A DNA stretch of 64,000 nt, taken from the NCBI RefSeq assembly GCF_040954835.1, contig NC_090714.1:3894501-3958500 (forward strand), written 5' to 3'. Below the pieces are notes generated by a model. The model made no database searches. It saw only the letters and a list, made by a program, of their open reading frames with translations, and was not told the origin of the DNA. Positions 47,279 to 56,529 of the stretch are shown here, piece after piece. The translations under genes and the position numbers were made by a program. How positions within the stretch are numbered: position 1 is the first letter of the stretch; each line of letters starts with the position of its first letter. This stretch comes from Lepisosteus oculatus. Its lineage: Eukaryota > Chordata > Actinopteri > Semionotiformes > Lepisosteidae.

Positions 47279-47403
47279 GTTTTTTGGCGGAGAGATTTTG
47301 CTTACAGTTTGTGGCCGCAAGGGGACGCCCTATCGCTTTTTGACTTGAAAAGGTCAAAGGCTACCCCCTTTTTAAGCGTGTCCAGATTTTCCCGCCAAAA
47401 AAC
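47279..47403. promoter_or_regulatory. Inverted pair of E2F-like boxes
   Basis: GTTTTTTGGCGG at 47,279-47,290 and its exact complement CCGCCAAAAAAC at 47,392-47,403. The right box reads TTTTCCCGCCAAAA in context, a full match to the E2F-type TTTCCCGCC core. The two face each other 100 bp apart, between the convergent small transcripts. They may be binding sites or simply a 12-bp inverted repeat. Confidence 0.4.
47315..47328 (+). promoter_or_regulatory. CTCF-like motif
   Basis: CCGCAAGGGGACGC resembles the CTCF core CCRSYAGGKGGCRS, with mismatches at two positions. It lies midway between the two inverted E2F-like boxes and in the gap between the two convergent poly(A) signals, where an insulator would make sense. 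This is motif matching by eye only. Confidence 0.3.
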
Positions 47404-47435
47404 TTAGTATCTGGGGTTTCTCTCGGGGTCTGGTA

Positions 47436-47502
47436 GCAATCAAGCCGAGCCTCGCCCACCCCCCTCATTGGAGAGGGGTAGGCGGGGGCTGGCTGATTGA
47501 CC
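47436..47502. repeat. GC-rich imperfect hairpin, ~30-bp arms
   Basis: The arm GCAATCAAGCCGAGCCTCGC... (47,436-47,466) is nearly complementary to GAGGGGTAGGCGGGGGCTGG... (47,473-47,502), with a 6-base loop ATTGGA. A few mismatches and one-base bulges interrupt it. It sits about 240 bp after the plus-strand poly(A) signal. Confidence 0.7.
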
Positions 47503-47914
47503 GCAGCTCTAGCCAGGCCCACTCGCTCCCGGCAGGAGAGGATGGCAGGTTGGTGGTGGCTTTGGTCCCTGCAGAGAGGCAGGTCTCCTGGGGTGTGGAC
47601 TTAGAAAGCTGTCAGTTGCAACTGTGACTGATGGGCTGAGTCCGCCCTGGGTGCCTCCTCTCTCTCGGGCCGAGGCCATCTCCAGCCTGCCTTCCCCTCC
47701 TGCTGGGAGTGAGGGGGCTTGGCTAGAGCTATCTTCCCTTCTCCTCCCCCCAGGGCTAGACCCACGCTCCCTCCTAGGGACCCTATTCCCCCCCAGACTA
47801 TCTAAAAAGGCGGGCGTCCTCGCACTTTTCCAGGTCAGTGCGATGGGTTGTCGCCTTGCGGTGCGTGGCGCACGCGCAAGACAACCCTTCGCACCTTCGA
47901 AGATACAGGACAAT

Positions 47915-49079
47915 GCAGACAATGAAATGAGAGTTTTTATTGCAGAATTCACAGCACATACAATAGCAGCAGTCAACAGAAAACATGCAGGTCAAGAATA
48001 AAATACAGCACTGAATCGGGACATTACAGATCAAGCCACTGGTAACAAAAATCAAATGTAACAAAAAGCAGCACACATTGTCGAGAAGAACCTGCCAACG
48101 CACGACGAGTTGCTGGAGTGGATTGGAAAGGAGATCATCGGAGCGCAGAGAATCAGAAGCCGCAGAACTGAAGGCAAAAGAAAAAGGATCAAGTTAACAA
48201 GACATCGGACTTGCAGAAACGATTCACTTGAAGTTCTGAAGTCTTAACTTTTAAAAAAAAACTGCCCCAATAAAGAAACATACAAACACGCTCAAATTCA
48301 ACAAGCAAACAATAGGTAACATGAGAAATCCCAGATACACCCCGGTCCTACTACTATAATATTTAGAAAGTAGGTTCAGCCTATTATGAATAAAAGAATC
48401 CATAAAAAAGAACCAGCGCTTTTGTATTTCCTATTTGTATTCAGCAAAAGCACAACTAACCGAAAACGTTAGTAGAAAACCTTTCTGGTGTTAAAATGCT
48501 GTGAAATACGAGTCGTCTTTAATACACCAATTTTGCACAAATATAAATAGTTTAGCGTAAGGTAGGAATAAAACTTACCGCGGAAAAAAAACACTCTTCA
48601 CCTGGAGAAACAAGAAAACATATGAATTAGTACATTTAATATTTGCCAAAGTTGATCATTTGGGAACGGAAAACGATATTATAACCCGATTCCGAAAGGT
48701 GGGGATACTAACAATTAGATAAACAGTTAGTAATTTTTATACAGCAAATTATTTAAGATAAAGTACAGCTTTTTTCGTTAAAGGAAACAGAGCTAGAGAT
48801 ACCATGTCTTTAAAAACATACTTACATGAAAGGTAGTATAAGAACGATGAATGCAGACTTTTGAAACTTCGAGAGCACGCTCAAACAGACAGGACACTCA
48901 TTTCGGCGTCCTAAAACACAAATTCAGCAGAAACAAATACAATTAACAAAAGTTGCAACAACAATACATTTTTGTCTAACTTTCCTCAAAGTCAAATTTG
49001 AGTTTTTGCATTTAAAAGAAGAAAATTAGAAATCAAACGCAAACGCACCTCACGCCGCAGAAACTCACCCCGCCGCCAT
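47915..49079 (-). ncRNA. Small spliced minus-strand transcript (four exons), probable non-coding RNA
   Basis: Minus-strand exons: exon 1 ending at 49,069 (donor GTGAGT); exon 2 48910..48826 (acceptor TTTGTGTTTTAG, donor GTAAGT); exon 3 48601..48579, a 23-base micro-exon (acceptor TTGTTTCTCCAG, donor GTAAGT); exon 4 from 48,167 (acceptor TTTTGCCTTCAG) to AATAAA at 47941..47936, followed by a T/GT-rich stretch. The only ATG in exon 1 (49079..49077) has a strong context, but after splicing it meets TGA seven codons on (MAAGTPK). The next ATG, in exon 2, stops after six codons. So I call it non-coding. It points towards the plus-strand small transcript, and their poly(A) signals are about 745 bp apart. 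I recognise no homologue. Confidence 0.5.
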
Positions 49080-49160
49080 CTTGCCGGGCGCACCTGTGGA
49101 ACAGGTGGACGGGGCGTGTCCGCTGAGGAAGGTCACTCTGGGGGCGGGCTCGGCTCCTGA
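49069..49160 (-). promoter_or_regulatory. GC-rich promoter with YY1-type motif for the minus-strand small transcript
   Basis: On the minus strand CAAGATGGCGGC (49,083..49,072) matches the YY1 consensus that often sits at or just after the start of housekeeping transcripts. Upstream are GACACGCCCCGTCC and GAGCCCGCCCCC boxes (KLF/Sp-like). The donor GTGAGT follows immediately at 49,068. No TATA box was seen. Confidence 0.5.
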
Positions 49161-49199
49161 ATGACAGCTGTGCGCTCGGTTACAAGGGCTCAACACTCA

Positions 49200-52100
49200 C
49201 GCTACTGAAGATAAATAGAAACTTGAACTCACCAAATCATAAATTTAGTATTTAACGGCTGAGGATTTTCAGAGAACCCAATTCAGTGACATTCCCCTAC
49301 AAAACTGTTCGCCGGACTCGTTTAGCTTGCGGCCAGCTAGTCGAATCAAGAGAAATGTGCTGGAGAGAGACCCCTGTCGCTCCTAGTTAGGACTGCACCT
49401 CTCTTTCACTGCTAGTGCCACACCTGTCCTGCAGGTGTCTCAGTGGTATAAGGGGCTGCTTTTTAGAATTGAATTCCGATCTATGCATTTATAAAGGTCT
49501 TAAACCCCCCATTTTCCCTGTTTTGGAAGGCCCCGAAAATGGAGCCCCCCAAAACGGCCGGCGTGGTAGAGAACAGCCCCCTTTACAAACTCACCCCGAC
49601 AGCATGAGAGCTTCACCCGGGGCTTAGGTCTCAGACTGACGGGGAGGCTCGGGGCTCGACTTTTACTCACAAGACTCTCCGGGAGCCGATCTGCTCTGAA
49701 CTTTAGAAGTGTCCGATGGTTCAGCCCGCGGAGCCACCAGGCCGGCCACGCAGAATACCGGCCATGTACATCTCTTATTCAGCCTAAAGCCAAGTCACAG
49801 CCCCGAGACGAGGCGGTTCGCCTGTTTACTCTCTTTTCAAGAATTAAGGCTACTGAAACGCCTTTGTAAAGCGCTTTTTTAGCCCTTTTTGTGGCTGGAC
49901 ATGACTTGTTTATCTTTTCGATTTGACAGGGAAAAATAAAGTATCAATATTTGATGTAGATTTGGGGGAGCCTGAATGTCATGTGTCAGACGTGAAGGCT
50001 GAGAGGTTAAAAGTTTGATGTTTTTATTTTTCAACAAAATGCCTGAAAAGATTCTAAAGACATCATTTTTAAAAACGATTCAAGTAATCAAAATGTTTTA
50101 TACCCCAGTTGCTATCTGGCCAGAATATCCCTTTAGTTCCTTTATATCAGTAGGTGTCACGACATGATATACGGCGTTTGACAAGATTCCACATAGAGGT
50201 TTAAGCCTTCGGAATAAAGATTTAAAAATCAAAAGCGATGCATGTAAATAGAATGAGAACTAGTGTATGTACAGAAAACAGAATAGTGATGAGGACGTTA
50301 ACAACTTGCTCCGCTATCAACGGAGCGTCACAGTTTCATATTATTGCGAGATCTGATATACAATAAGAAGAAAGTTACTGTTTACTGTACTCAAGCAAAG
50401 GGTAAAAAAATATTATCAAACGGCTGGCAATAAACTAGTGGAAGCACTGTACGACAGGTATTTAGGAGCTTTATATTAACTCATAACAGTCGGATCTAAG
50501 AGAGAGTTGCAAGTTCATTTTGATGAATTTACAAATGTAATCGAAATTCTATCTTGTTATATACCGTATACACCGGTTATGCAGTGAAAAATGTTGAGGA
50601 ACTACAGTCAATGACTGATGTACAGTATTTACAGGTGAGAGTGACTATCAGACACTAACAGTATATTTCACACTGCTTGATCTAAACTTCAAAGACAGAA
50701 ATTCTGAAACACTTTCTGACGCTGTTGTCTAATCTTTTACAATTCATGATCTGAATCCCTGGGGATGAATAAAGTATTTTGAATTGAAATGAAAACAAAT
50801 CGTGCGCAATTAAACGCTCAATTAAAGTTTCAAAAAGTTTACTCCATCAGCGGCTCAGTTAAAAGTATGGAGTGGGATTATACTCCACATTACGTACATC
50901 TGAAAGAATGTGGGAGCCAGGCCAACTCCGGGTTCCAGTCCGTGTTTTAGACATGTCTAAATAATTAAAAGATAGGAGGCAGGTTAAGTTAATTCTGTAT
51001 CAAGCTTTCAATTAGTCTCCTTTAAAAATGGTTCTAGCAGCATTTTTGCGTGTTTGGCTTTTAAGTAGCGCCCTTGCACCTGGAGGAAAATTATTCCGGT
51101 GTGTGTCGTTTAATTTGGGTAGCAGATTTCCGAACAAAGTTTCTTTTTTATGAGGATAGAAAGAGTTCAAAATGAGAAGAGAGCAGCCGTTTGAGCTTCA
51201 GAGTACCCCAAAATCGAATTTGACGCGCCCACTACGTGGAATTTAGAAAATGACTTTCGATGAAACGTTGAATTAAAACTAAACCAACAACTTCCTAACC
51301 TTGTACAATTCATGATCTGAATCCCTGGGGATGAATAAAGTATTTCAATTTAATTCGACTGAAAACAAATCCATGTTCAATTAAAGTTTCAATAATTCTA
51401 CATCATCAATGCTTTAATCCAAAGACGTTTTTAATAGATACATGTTCAATTATTTTATGTGAAAATAAATGTTTTCGAATATTTCCGAAATCTGCATGTG
51501 AGACAGTAATAGTTTCCAATGCTGTTTTGCTGATGTATTACGAACTACCTGGATACATTTAGTACCCTTAAAAAATAAATTCACATTTCTTTATCACGTT
51601 TCTGAATTTGCTTGGCATAAAACATATATTACAGTTACGGTCTTCAGCACAGGAATTCTTGTGAATTCTAATTCTAGTATTTTTAAGTACGTGTCTCCAA
51701 AGACCGGTCGAATCTTTAACAATCCCTTGATTTGCATAGTTAAAATGGACACAGTGAGAAACTGATTACTTCTTCAAATTAAAAAAAATGTTGACACGCT
51801 CGTTAAAGCCTTTTTAAGAACATACAATTGTTTACTAATGTTCGCTTTTTAAGGCTCAACCTGCAGCTTGTGATTACTGTATGGTTTAAGAGACACACTT
51901 TCCTGTTCACACAAACGCAAATAAAACAATAACTTAGTTATTAAATGCAAAATCAACCGCACCACAGATAAACAGAACTGCAGACATACTCATCCTTATA
52001 CCGATCAGAGTGTTTGACATGTCCAGACGGTGTTACTGGAGGTTAAAGTCGTCGTACATTATCACGTGATCCCCCCCATTAAAAAAACAACAAAAGGCGC

Positions 52101-53552
52101 TATATCTCGGGAACGAGAGCAGCTGGGAAGTTACTTTCAATGGCACACATCGGTACAGACCCCACACTAACGAACCCGACCGGTTCGGTTCCCCTGCGCC
52201 ATTGCAGGGGGCAGAGTGACGCCACGCCCCTGAAGAAATAAGGCGTTTGAGCTCGGAAACGAAAGCAGCACAAACGCCGATTTCAACGGCAGAAACGATG
52301 AAACCGCATTCGGCTGTCAGCCTGTGACACCGCGGCCGTGTCCTTCCAGATGGACTCTAACGTCTGCACCCCAGCCAGAGCGCCCCCTGGCAGCAGACCT
52401 CGTCTTTCCCAGAGGCAGTGAGGACTCGCCTGGGGGGCTATATGGTGTCCCACCACTCCCTGGTGCTGGACTTTCCCACTTCACCCTCAGCCTTGGCCCC
52501 AACTGCTTCTGTTTCCTCCTAGGTCCCCCCATCTTGTCTTTCTTCTTCAGCAGATCTGCCATGGGAGACTGTGGTCGCCCACTCTCTCTCACCCACTGTA
52601 ACCTGAAGAGCAATAAACCCCCTCTGTTGAAACTAAGCCTCCTGCCTGAGCGGTCTGCGCTGCAGCCAGCTGCTGAGCCCAGGGTGCAGAGCTGTTGCTG
52701 CAGCAGATACAGCACATGAAATGTACCCATTGGTGGGCTGGTCAGGGCACTGCCAGCATCACTGATTATTTCCTCTGTCTACGTGGTTTATTATGTAACA
52801 ATTCTCTCCTGATGTCAGTGAATTTATTTGTATAATCACTGCCATTCCATTTCCATGCTTCCTACTCAAGGTAAAGGAGAATAAAATATTGTATACAACA
52901 GGGGAGGTATTCAAATTCAAACCGCAAAACAATCACAACTAACTAGATAGTAAACAAACAAATCGTTCTGCACAGGCGAATGCCGAAGAACTCAGTCTTG
53001 AAGCACAGACAAGTAGCCTGTGCTATTGCAGGGGCAATGTGCTGCATTCCCTAAAACTACATGGTTATACATGAAAAAGGTGTTCGTAGCAGAGCAGTCG
53101 AGGGCAGTGGGACAACCCTACCAGCGGAACTATGACGTCCAGCCCTTGTGTCCAGGAGAGCACATCTGTCGGATCTGTGGGCACTGCTGAGAGCTTGAAG
53201 CCAAGTGGCTAGGGCCACCCTGCACTCTCCTGCAGCCCGACCTCGTCCATCTGATGCTTCCCTGGAGTCCGCAGGCTCCCGGGAGCCTTCCCTGTTGGCT
53301 GTTTCCGGCTGCCTGTCAGGAGTCCCAGTCTCCCAGGCCTGGACCAAGCTGCTCCCAAGAGGCCCGACTGCTTTTCAATAAAGTTGACTGCAGTCATGTG
53401 GAGTGGAGTGCAACACACCTGAATTTTTTAACTACACATTTTTGATGAATTGTATGTTAATAAATATGAATAAATTTGCTACTGTGTACATTATTGATTG
53501 TAGTTAAACTGCTGAATGTTGCTGTGCAATTCTCTGTCTCTCTGTGCCCCAG
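49200..53552. other. Intergenic stretch between the small transcripts and the CYP2K cluster
   Basis: Mostly AT-rich with two LINE tails (50.7 and 51.3 kb). A GC-rich patch at 52.1-52.7 kb holds overlapping open frames on both strands but no convincing gene. AATAAA boxes occur at about 52,611 and 53,378 without an attached coding exon. Confidence 0.5.
50738..51372 (+). repeat. Two copies of a LINE-type 3' tail in an intergenic stretch
   Basis: ACAATTCATGATCTGAATCC followed by CTGGGGATGAATAAAGTATT occurs at 50,739-50,780 and again at 51,306-51,345, both followed by a similar GAAAACAAATC segment. The sequence is a retrotransposon-like ending with its own AATAAA. The bases between differ, so these are two insertions or an old local duplication. 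Confidence 0.65.
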
Positions 53553-54912
53553 TTGTCTAAGACGTATGGCAGTGTCTTCACTGTGCACCTCGGCCCCCTG
53601 AGAGTAGTGGTCCTGGCTGGTAACAAGACAGTGAAGGAGGCGCTTGTTGACTACCCTGAGGAGTTTGGGAACAGGCTCATCACACCGATATTTCATGATA
53701 CCAGTCACGGACACAGTAAAACTGTTTCTCCTGAAGCACAGGATAATTTGTTTGGAATTCAAATACAAATTTAAGCTTACTGTACTTTATTTTTAATAAA
53801 ATCCAAAGTATATTCATAGTGCCCCAAATACATGTTTTGCAGTCTCTATAAACTTTAATTTAAGTATGCTGTACTTCATTTTAAATACAATCTAAAGTTC
53901 TGTATAGTCATAGTGCCCCAAATACACATTTTTATTCTCTCTAAACTTTTATTTGCAATTTTTCAAGTTTAAGTGTTACCTTTTGCTTTGTTTAACTCCC
54001 TCTTTCAGGTCTTTTTGGATAGAATGTCCACTGTAGAGACAATACTCAGTGTTATCACTCATTTATAGATCTCGTCATCAGTCTGACTCTTCCCATTTGT
54101 GTTTGGCTCGAATATAGGTATCGTTTTTGCAAAAAATAGTTTTACAATAAAACTATATAATCCCTTTTCAATCTTTTGTAATAAGCAGCAAGTTTAATGT
54201 TTCTGTTAAATGTTAGCATGTTCTAGCAAGATGAAAAGTAATTCCACAGTTTAATTCTTCCTGTAATAAGTGAGTAATGAACTGAAAATGAAGATCAAAA
54301 CAACTAGTCCTACAACTAAACAACTAGTTAACTAGTCCTGTGCAAAAAGCAGTTTTATTTTATTTAGGCAATATTTACTTTACATGGAAACACTTCTGAT
54401 AGTGTTTTGATAGTGATGATAATAAAGTAATGAATTAATGTATGAATACATTGGAAGAGCTGTGTCTTGTGTTGTCCTAATGTAAAGGAACAAAAGTTGT
54501 AACATACTTATCTTCATATACTTATATCTTCATATAATAAAAAAATATTCTGTTTCTTCTTTTCCACACAGATCTACAATGTCTTCCCTCTCACTGGGGT
54601 TTTACTGAAATCTAGAAGGATGCTCATGAGGAACATTGCGAGTATGATGACAGTGCAGGATTCAGCACAGACACTCACAGTCCATGAAAAGGAGTAACCT
54701 AACCTGTGGTGTTTGCTGTCCCAGGACGCAGGGCTTGTCTTGGAGAGAGCCTGGCCAGGATGGAGCTGTTCCTGTTCTTCACCTCGCTGTTGCAGAAGTT
54801 CACCTTCTCTCCCCCTCCAGGAGTGCAGGAGTCTGAACTGGACCTCACTCCTGTTTTGGGCCTCACTATGAACCCACAGCCTCACCAGCTGTGTGCTCTG
54901 AGAGAGGGTTAA
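53553..54912 (+). pseudogene. CYP2K-like cytochrome P450 pseudogene
   Basis: Surviving pieces in gene order: exon 2, 53553-53715 (163 bases, LSKTYGSVFTVHLGPLRVVV...), still with acceptor and donor; a stub of exon 3 at about 54,117 (GTATCGTTTTTGCAAA after AATATAG, then diverging to a stop); exon 5, about 54572-54660, with internal deletions and ending in a stop; exon 9, 54725-54912 ([20 protein letters not shown]..., ending QLCALREG stop). Exon 9 has the Cys after GRRA that binds haem. Exons 1, 4, 6, 7 and 8 are missing, so no full P450 can be made. Exon 2 and its flanks are nearly the same as those of the downstream copy (58,321 onward), showing a tandem duplication. Its second intron carries an extra internal duplication of about 105 bp. 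Confidence 0.88.
53775..53945 (+). repeat. ~105-bp tandem duplication in the CYP2K pseudogene intron
   Basis: The stretch with TTACTGTACTTTATTTTTAA and CATAGTGCCCCAAATACA appears twice (starts near 53,777 and 53,865). The related single copy in the downstream gene is at about 58,567-58,625 (TTTACTGCTCTTTATTATAA, CATAGTGCCACAAACACA), so the doubling happened after the genes split. Confidence 0.75.
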
Positions 54913-56529
54913 GGGAGTAGCTATTCTGGCAGAAGTTCTATGAGACTCTTTGTTAAACCAACAGGCTTGTGAGGTTAAGTGAAGCCTGTGCTCAAGACAC
55001 ACGGATTCTGATTTTCTTCTCTTTACTCATTTAATTTATGTAGATCTAAAACTAAATTTCTAACTCTGTGGAGTGACCAGCTACTACTAAGCACTAACTA
55101 CTACTAACCCATCTCTTAATTTATAAATGTAAATTATCATAGTTTAAGTGCAACTACATCTGTCAACTTCTGTGAACTGTACCATCCCTAGTAATCTAGA
55201 TCTCTATCAGTCTTAATGGCACAAGCTGTTAGATATTCTATAGTATTTTATGAAATTTGTATGCATTGCCTTTTTATTTGCAAAAATGCATCATTCTAAA
55301 AAACTCATGAGTGCATGCTCCTCGCGGAATCCCTCTATCTTGTCTAGTCTTGCCTGTGAAGGGCTGATCCACTCAGTCTGCTGAAAGATGAGCCTCTCCT
55401 CTCCTTGTTGCTGGTCTTGTCTTATTATACTGAGTGGATAGAACCCTCCCCCTGAGTTCTGGTTGAGTTTGAGAGGCTGGTGGTGTCCTCTAATCAGAGG
55501 ATTCCAGCCTTCATTGAGTTACAGATTGTTGATTTTCTGCAGAGTTTCTCAGTTATTGAACTTGCTATTGCTTTCATTGCCATTTGTACCCGAACTAAAC
55601 TGTCACTTAGAAACAGTGTCCAATACGATATCCAACAGGACAGTGCAGCTGAAAAAGGTCCTAGAGAGCATGTTTATGTGGCTCTCTGGGAATATCCATC
55701 CATTTGATCACCAGTGTGATTTTCTGTGTATAAAGGGACACTGGACATCAGCAGATCTGCTTCTAGAAAACCTTTTATTGTACAGAATCTAGAAAACCTG
55801 ACCTTCAGTATTCAGTCAAGTTTAAAAGTCTTAAAACTCTTGAACATGTTTGTAGGCCAACATTGTGGTCCTTTGGGTAAAACCACTCAAACTGAAGACT
55901 GCCTAAAAATCTTTTTTTTTAATTTGAAAAAGGATATTTAGGATTTACCAAATGTCCAGTGAAAAACAAATGTATTGAAACTTACTAAAATTGAAACATA
56001 CTAAAAATAAATTCAATGGAGAATGCATCTATCCTTCAATGTTTCTAACATTTGGTTTTTGACTTTTTACTTTGCAGTCAAAGTCATAAACAATATGACA
56101 TTTTTCCAGTTTTGTAGTCTGACCTGCTTCTTGATTAATCGGTGTGTCTGTGTTCTTTGAATTATTTAAATAGTCAATTTGTTTAAATAGACGAGCACTG
56201 GTGTTCTTTCTTCCATGATTCAGTGCTCTGTTTGAGTAAAAATAAGCAGCTGCTGGTTTTGTGAACCTCGGGGATACCTCCTCAGTATTGCCTGTTGAGC
56301 AGTTGCCTTGATCACCTGATGGTCTCTAGTGAAACTGTAACTCCTACAGTATGTTCCAGTAATACTGGTCTGGTAGGTGTGATACCGAGGCACTGTCTGT
56401 AAATATAATGGCCTTTAACTCTGGCAGTTTTAAGTGGAAAAGGACAGTAAAAACAGGACAAGCAGAAGACTGCAATCAGCTCGCTTTTCTGAAAACCCTT
56501 TGAAATAAGCTTTTCAGGGACTATTAAAA
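54913..56529. other. Intergenic spacer upstream of the CYP2K gene
   Basis: No exon recognised. The promoter of the CYP2K gene must lie in its right part, but I saw no clear TATA box or receptor element. The start codon at 56,530 sits in AAAAATGTTT, an adequate context. Confidence 0.5.

Noticed and set aside
47798-48103. 101-codon minus-strand frame, Cys-rich
   Set aside because: It runs through and past the poly(A) signal at 47,936-47,941, so at least half could not be in the mRNA.
45761-48826. snoRNA genes in the introns of the small transcripts
   Set aside because: I looked for box C (RTGATGA) with box D (CTGA) and for paired hairpins with H and ACA boxes and found no complete set, so I do not call them.
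52317-52730. Two large overlapping frames on opposite strands
   Set aside because: No splice context or known family. Mutual antisense frames are typical of GC-rich chance frames.
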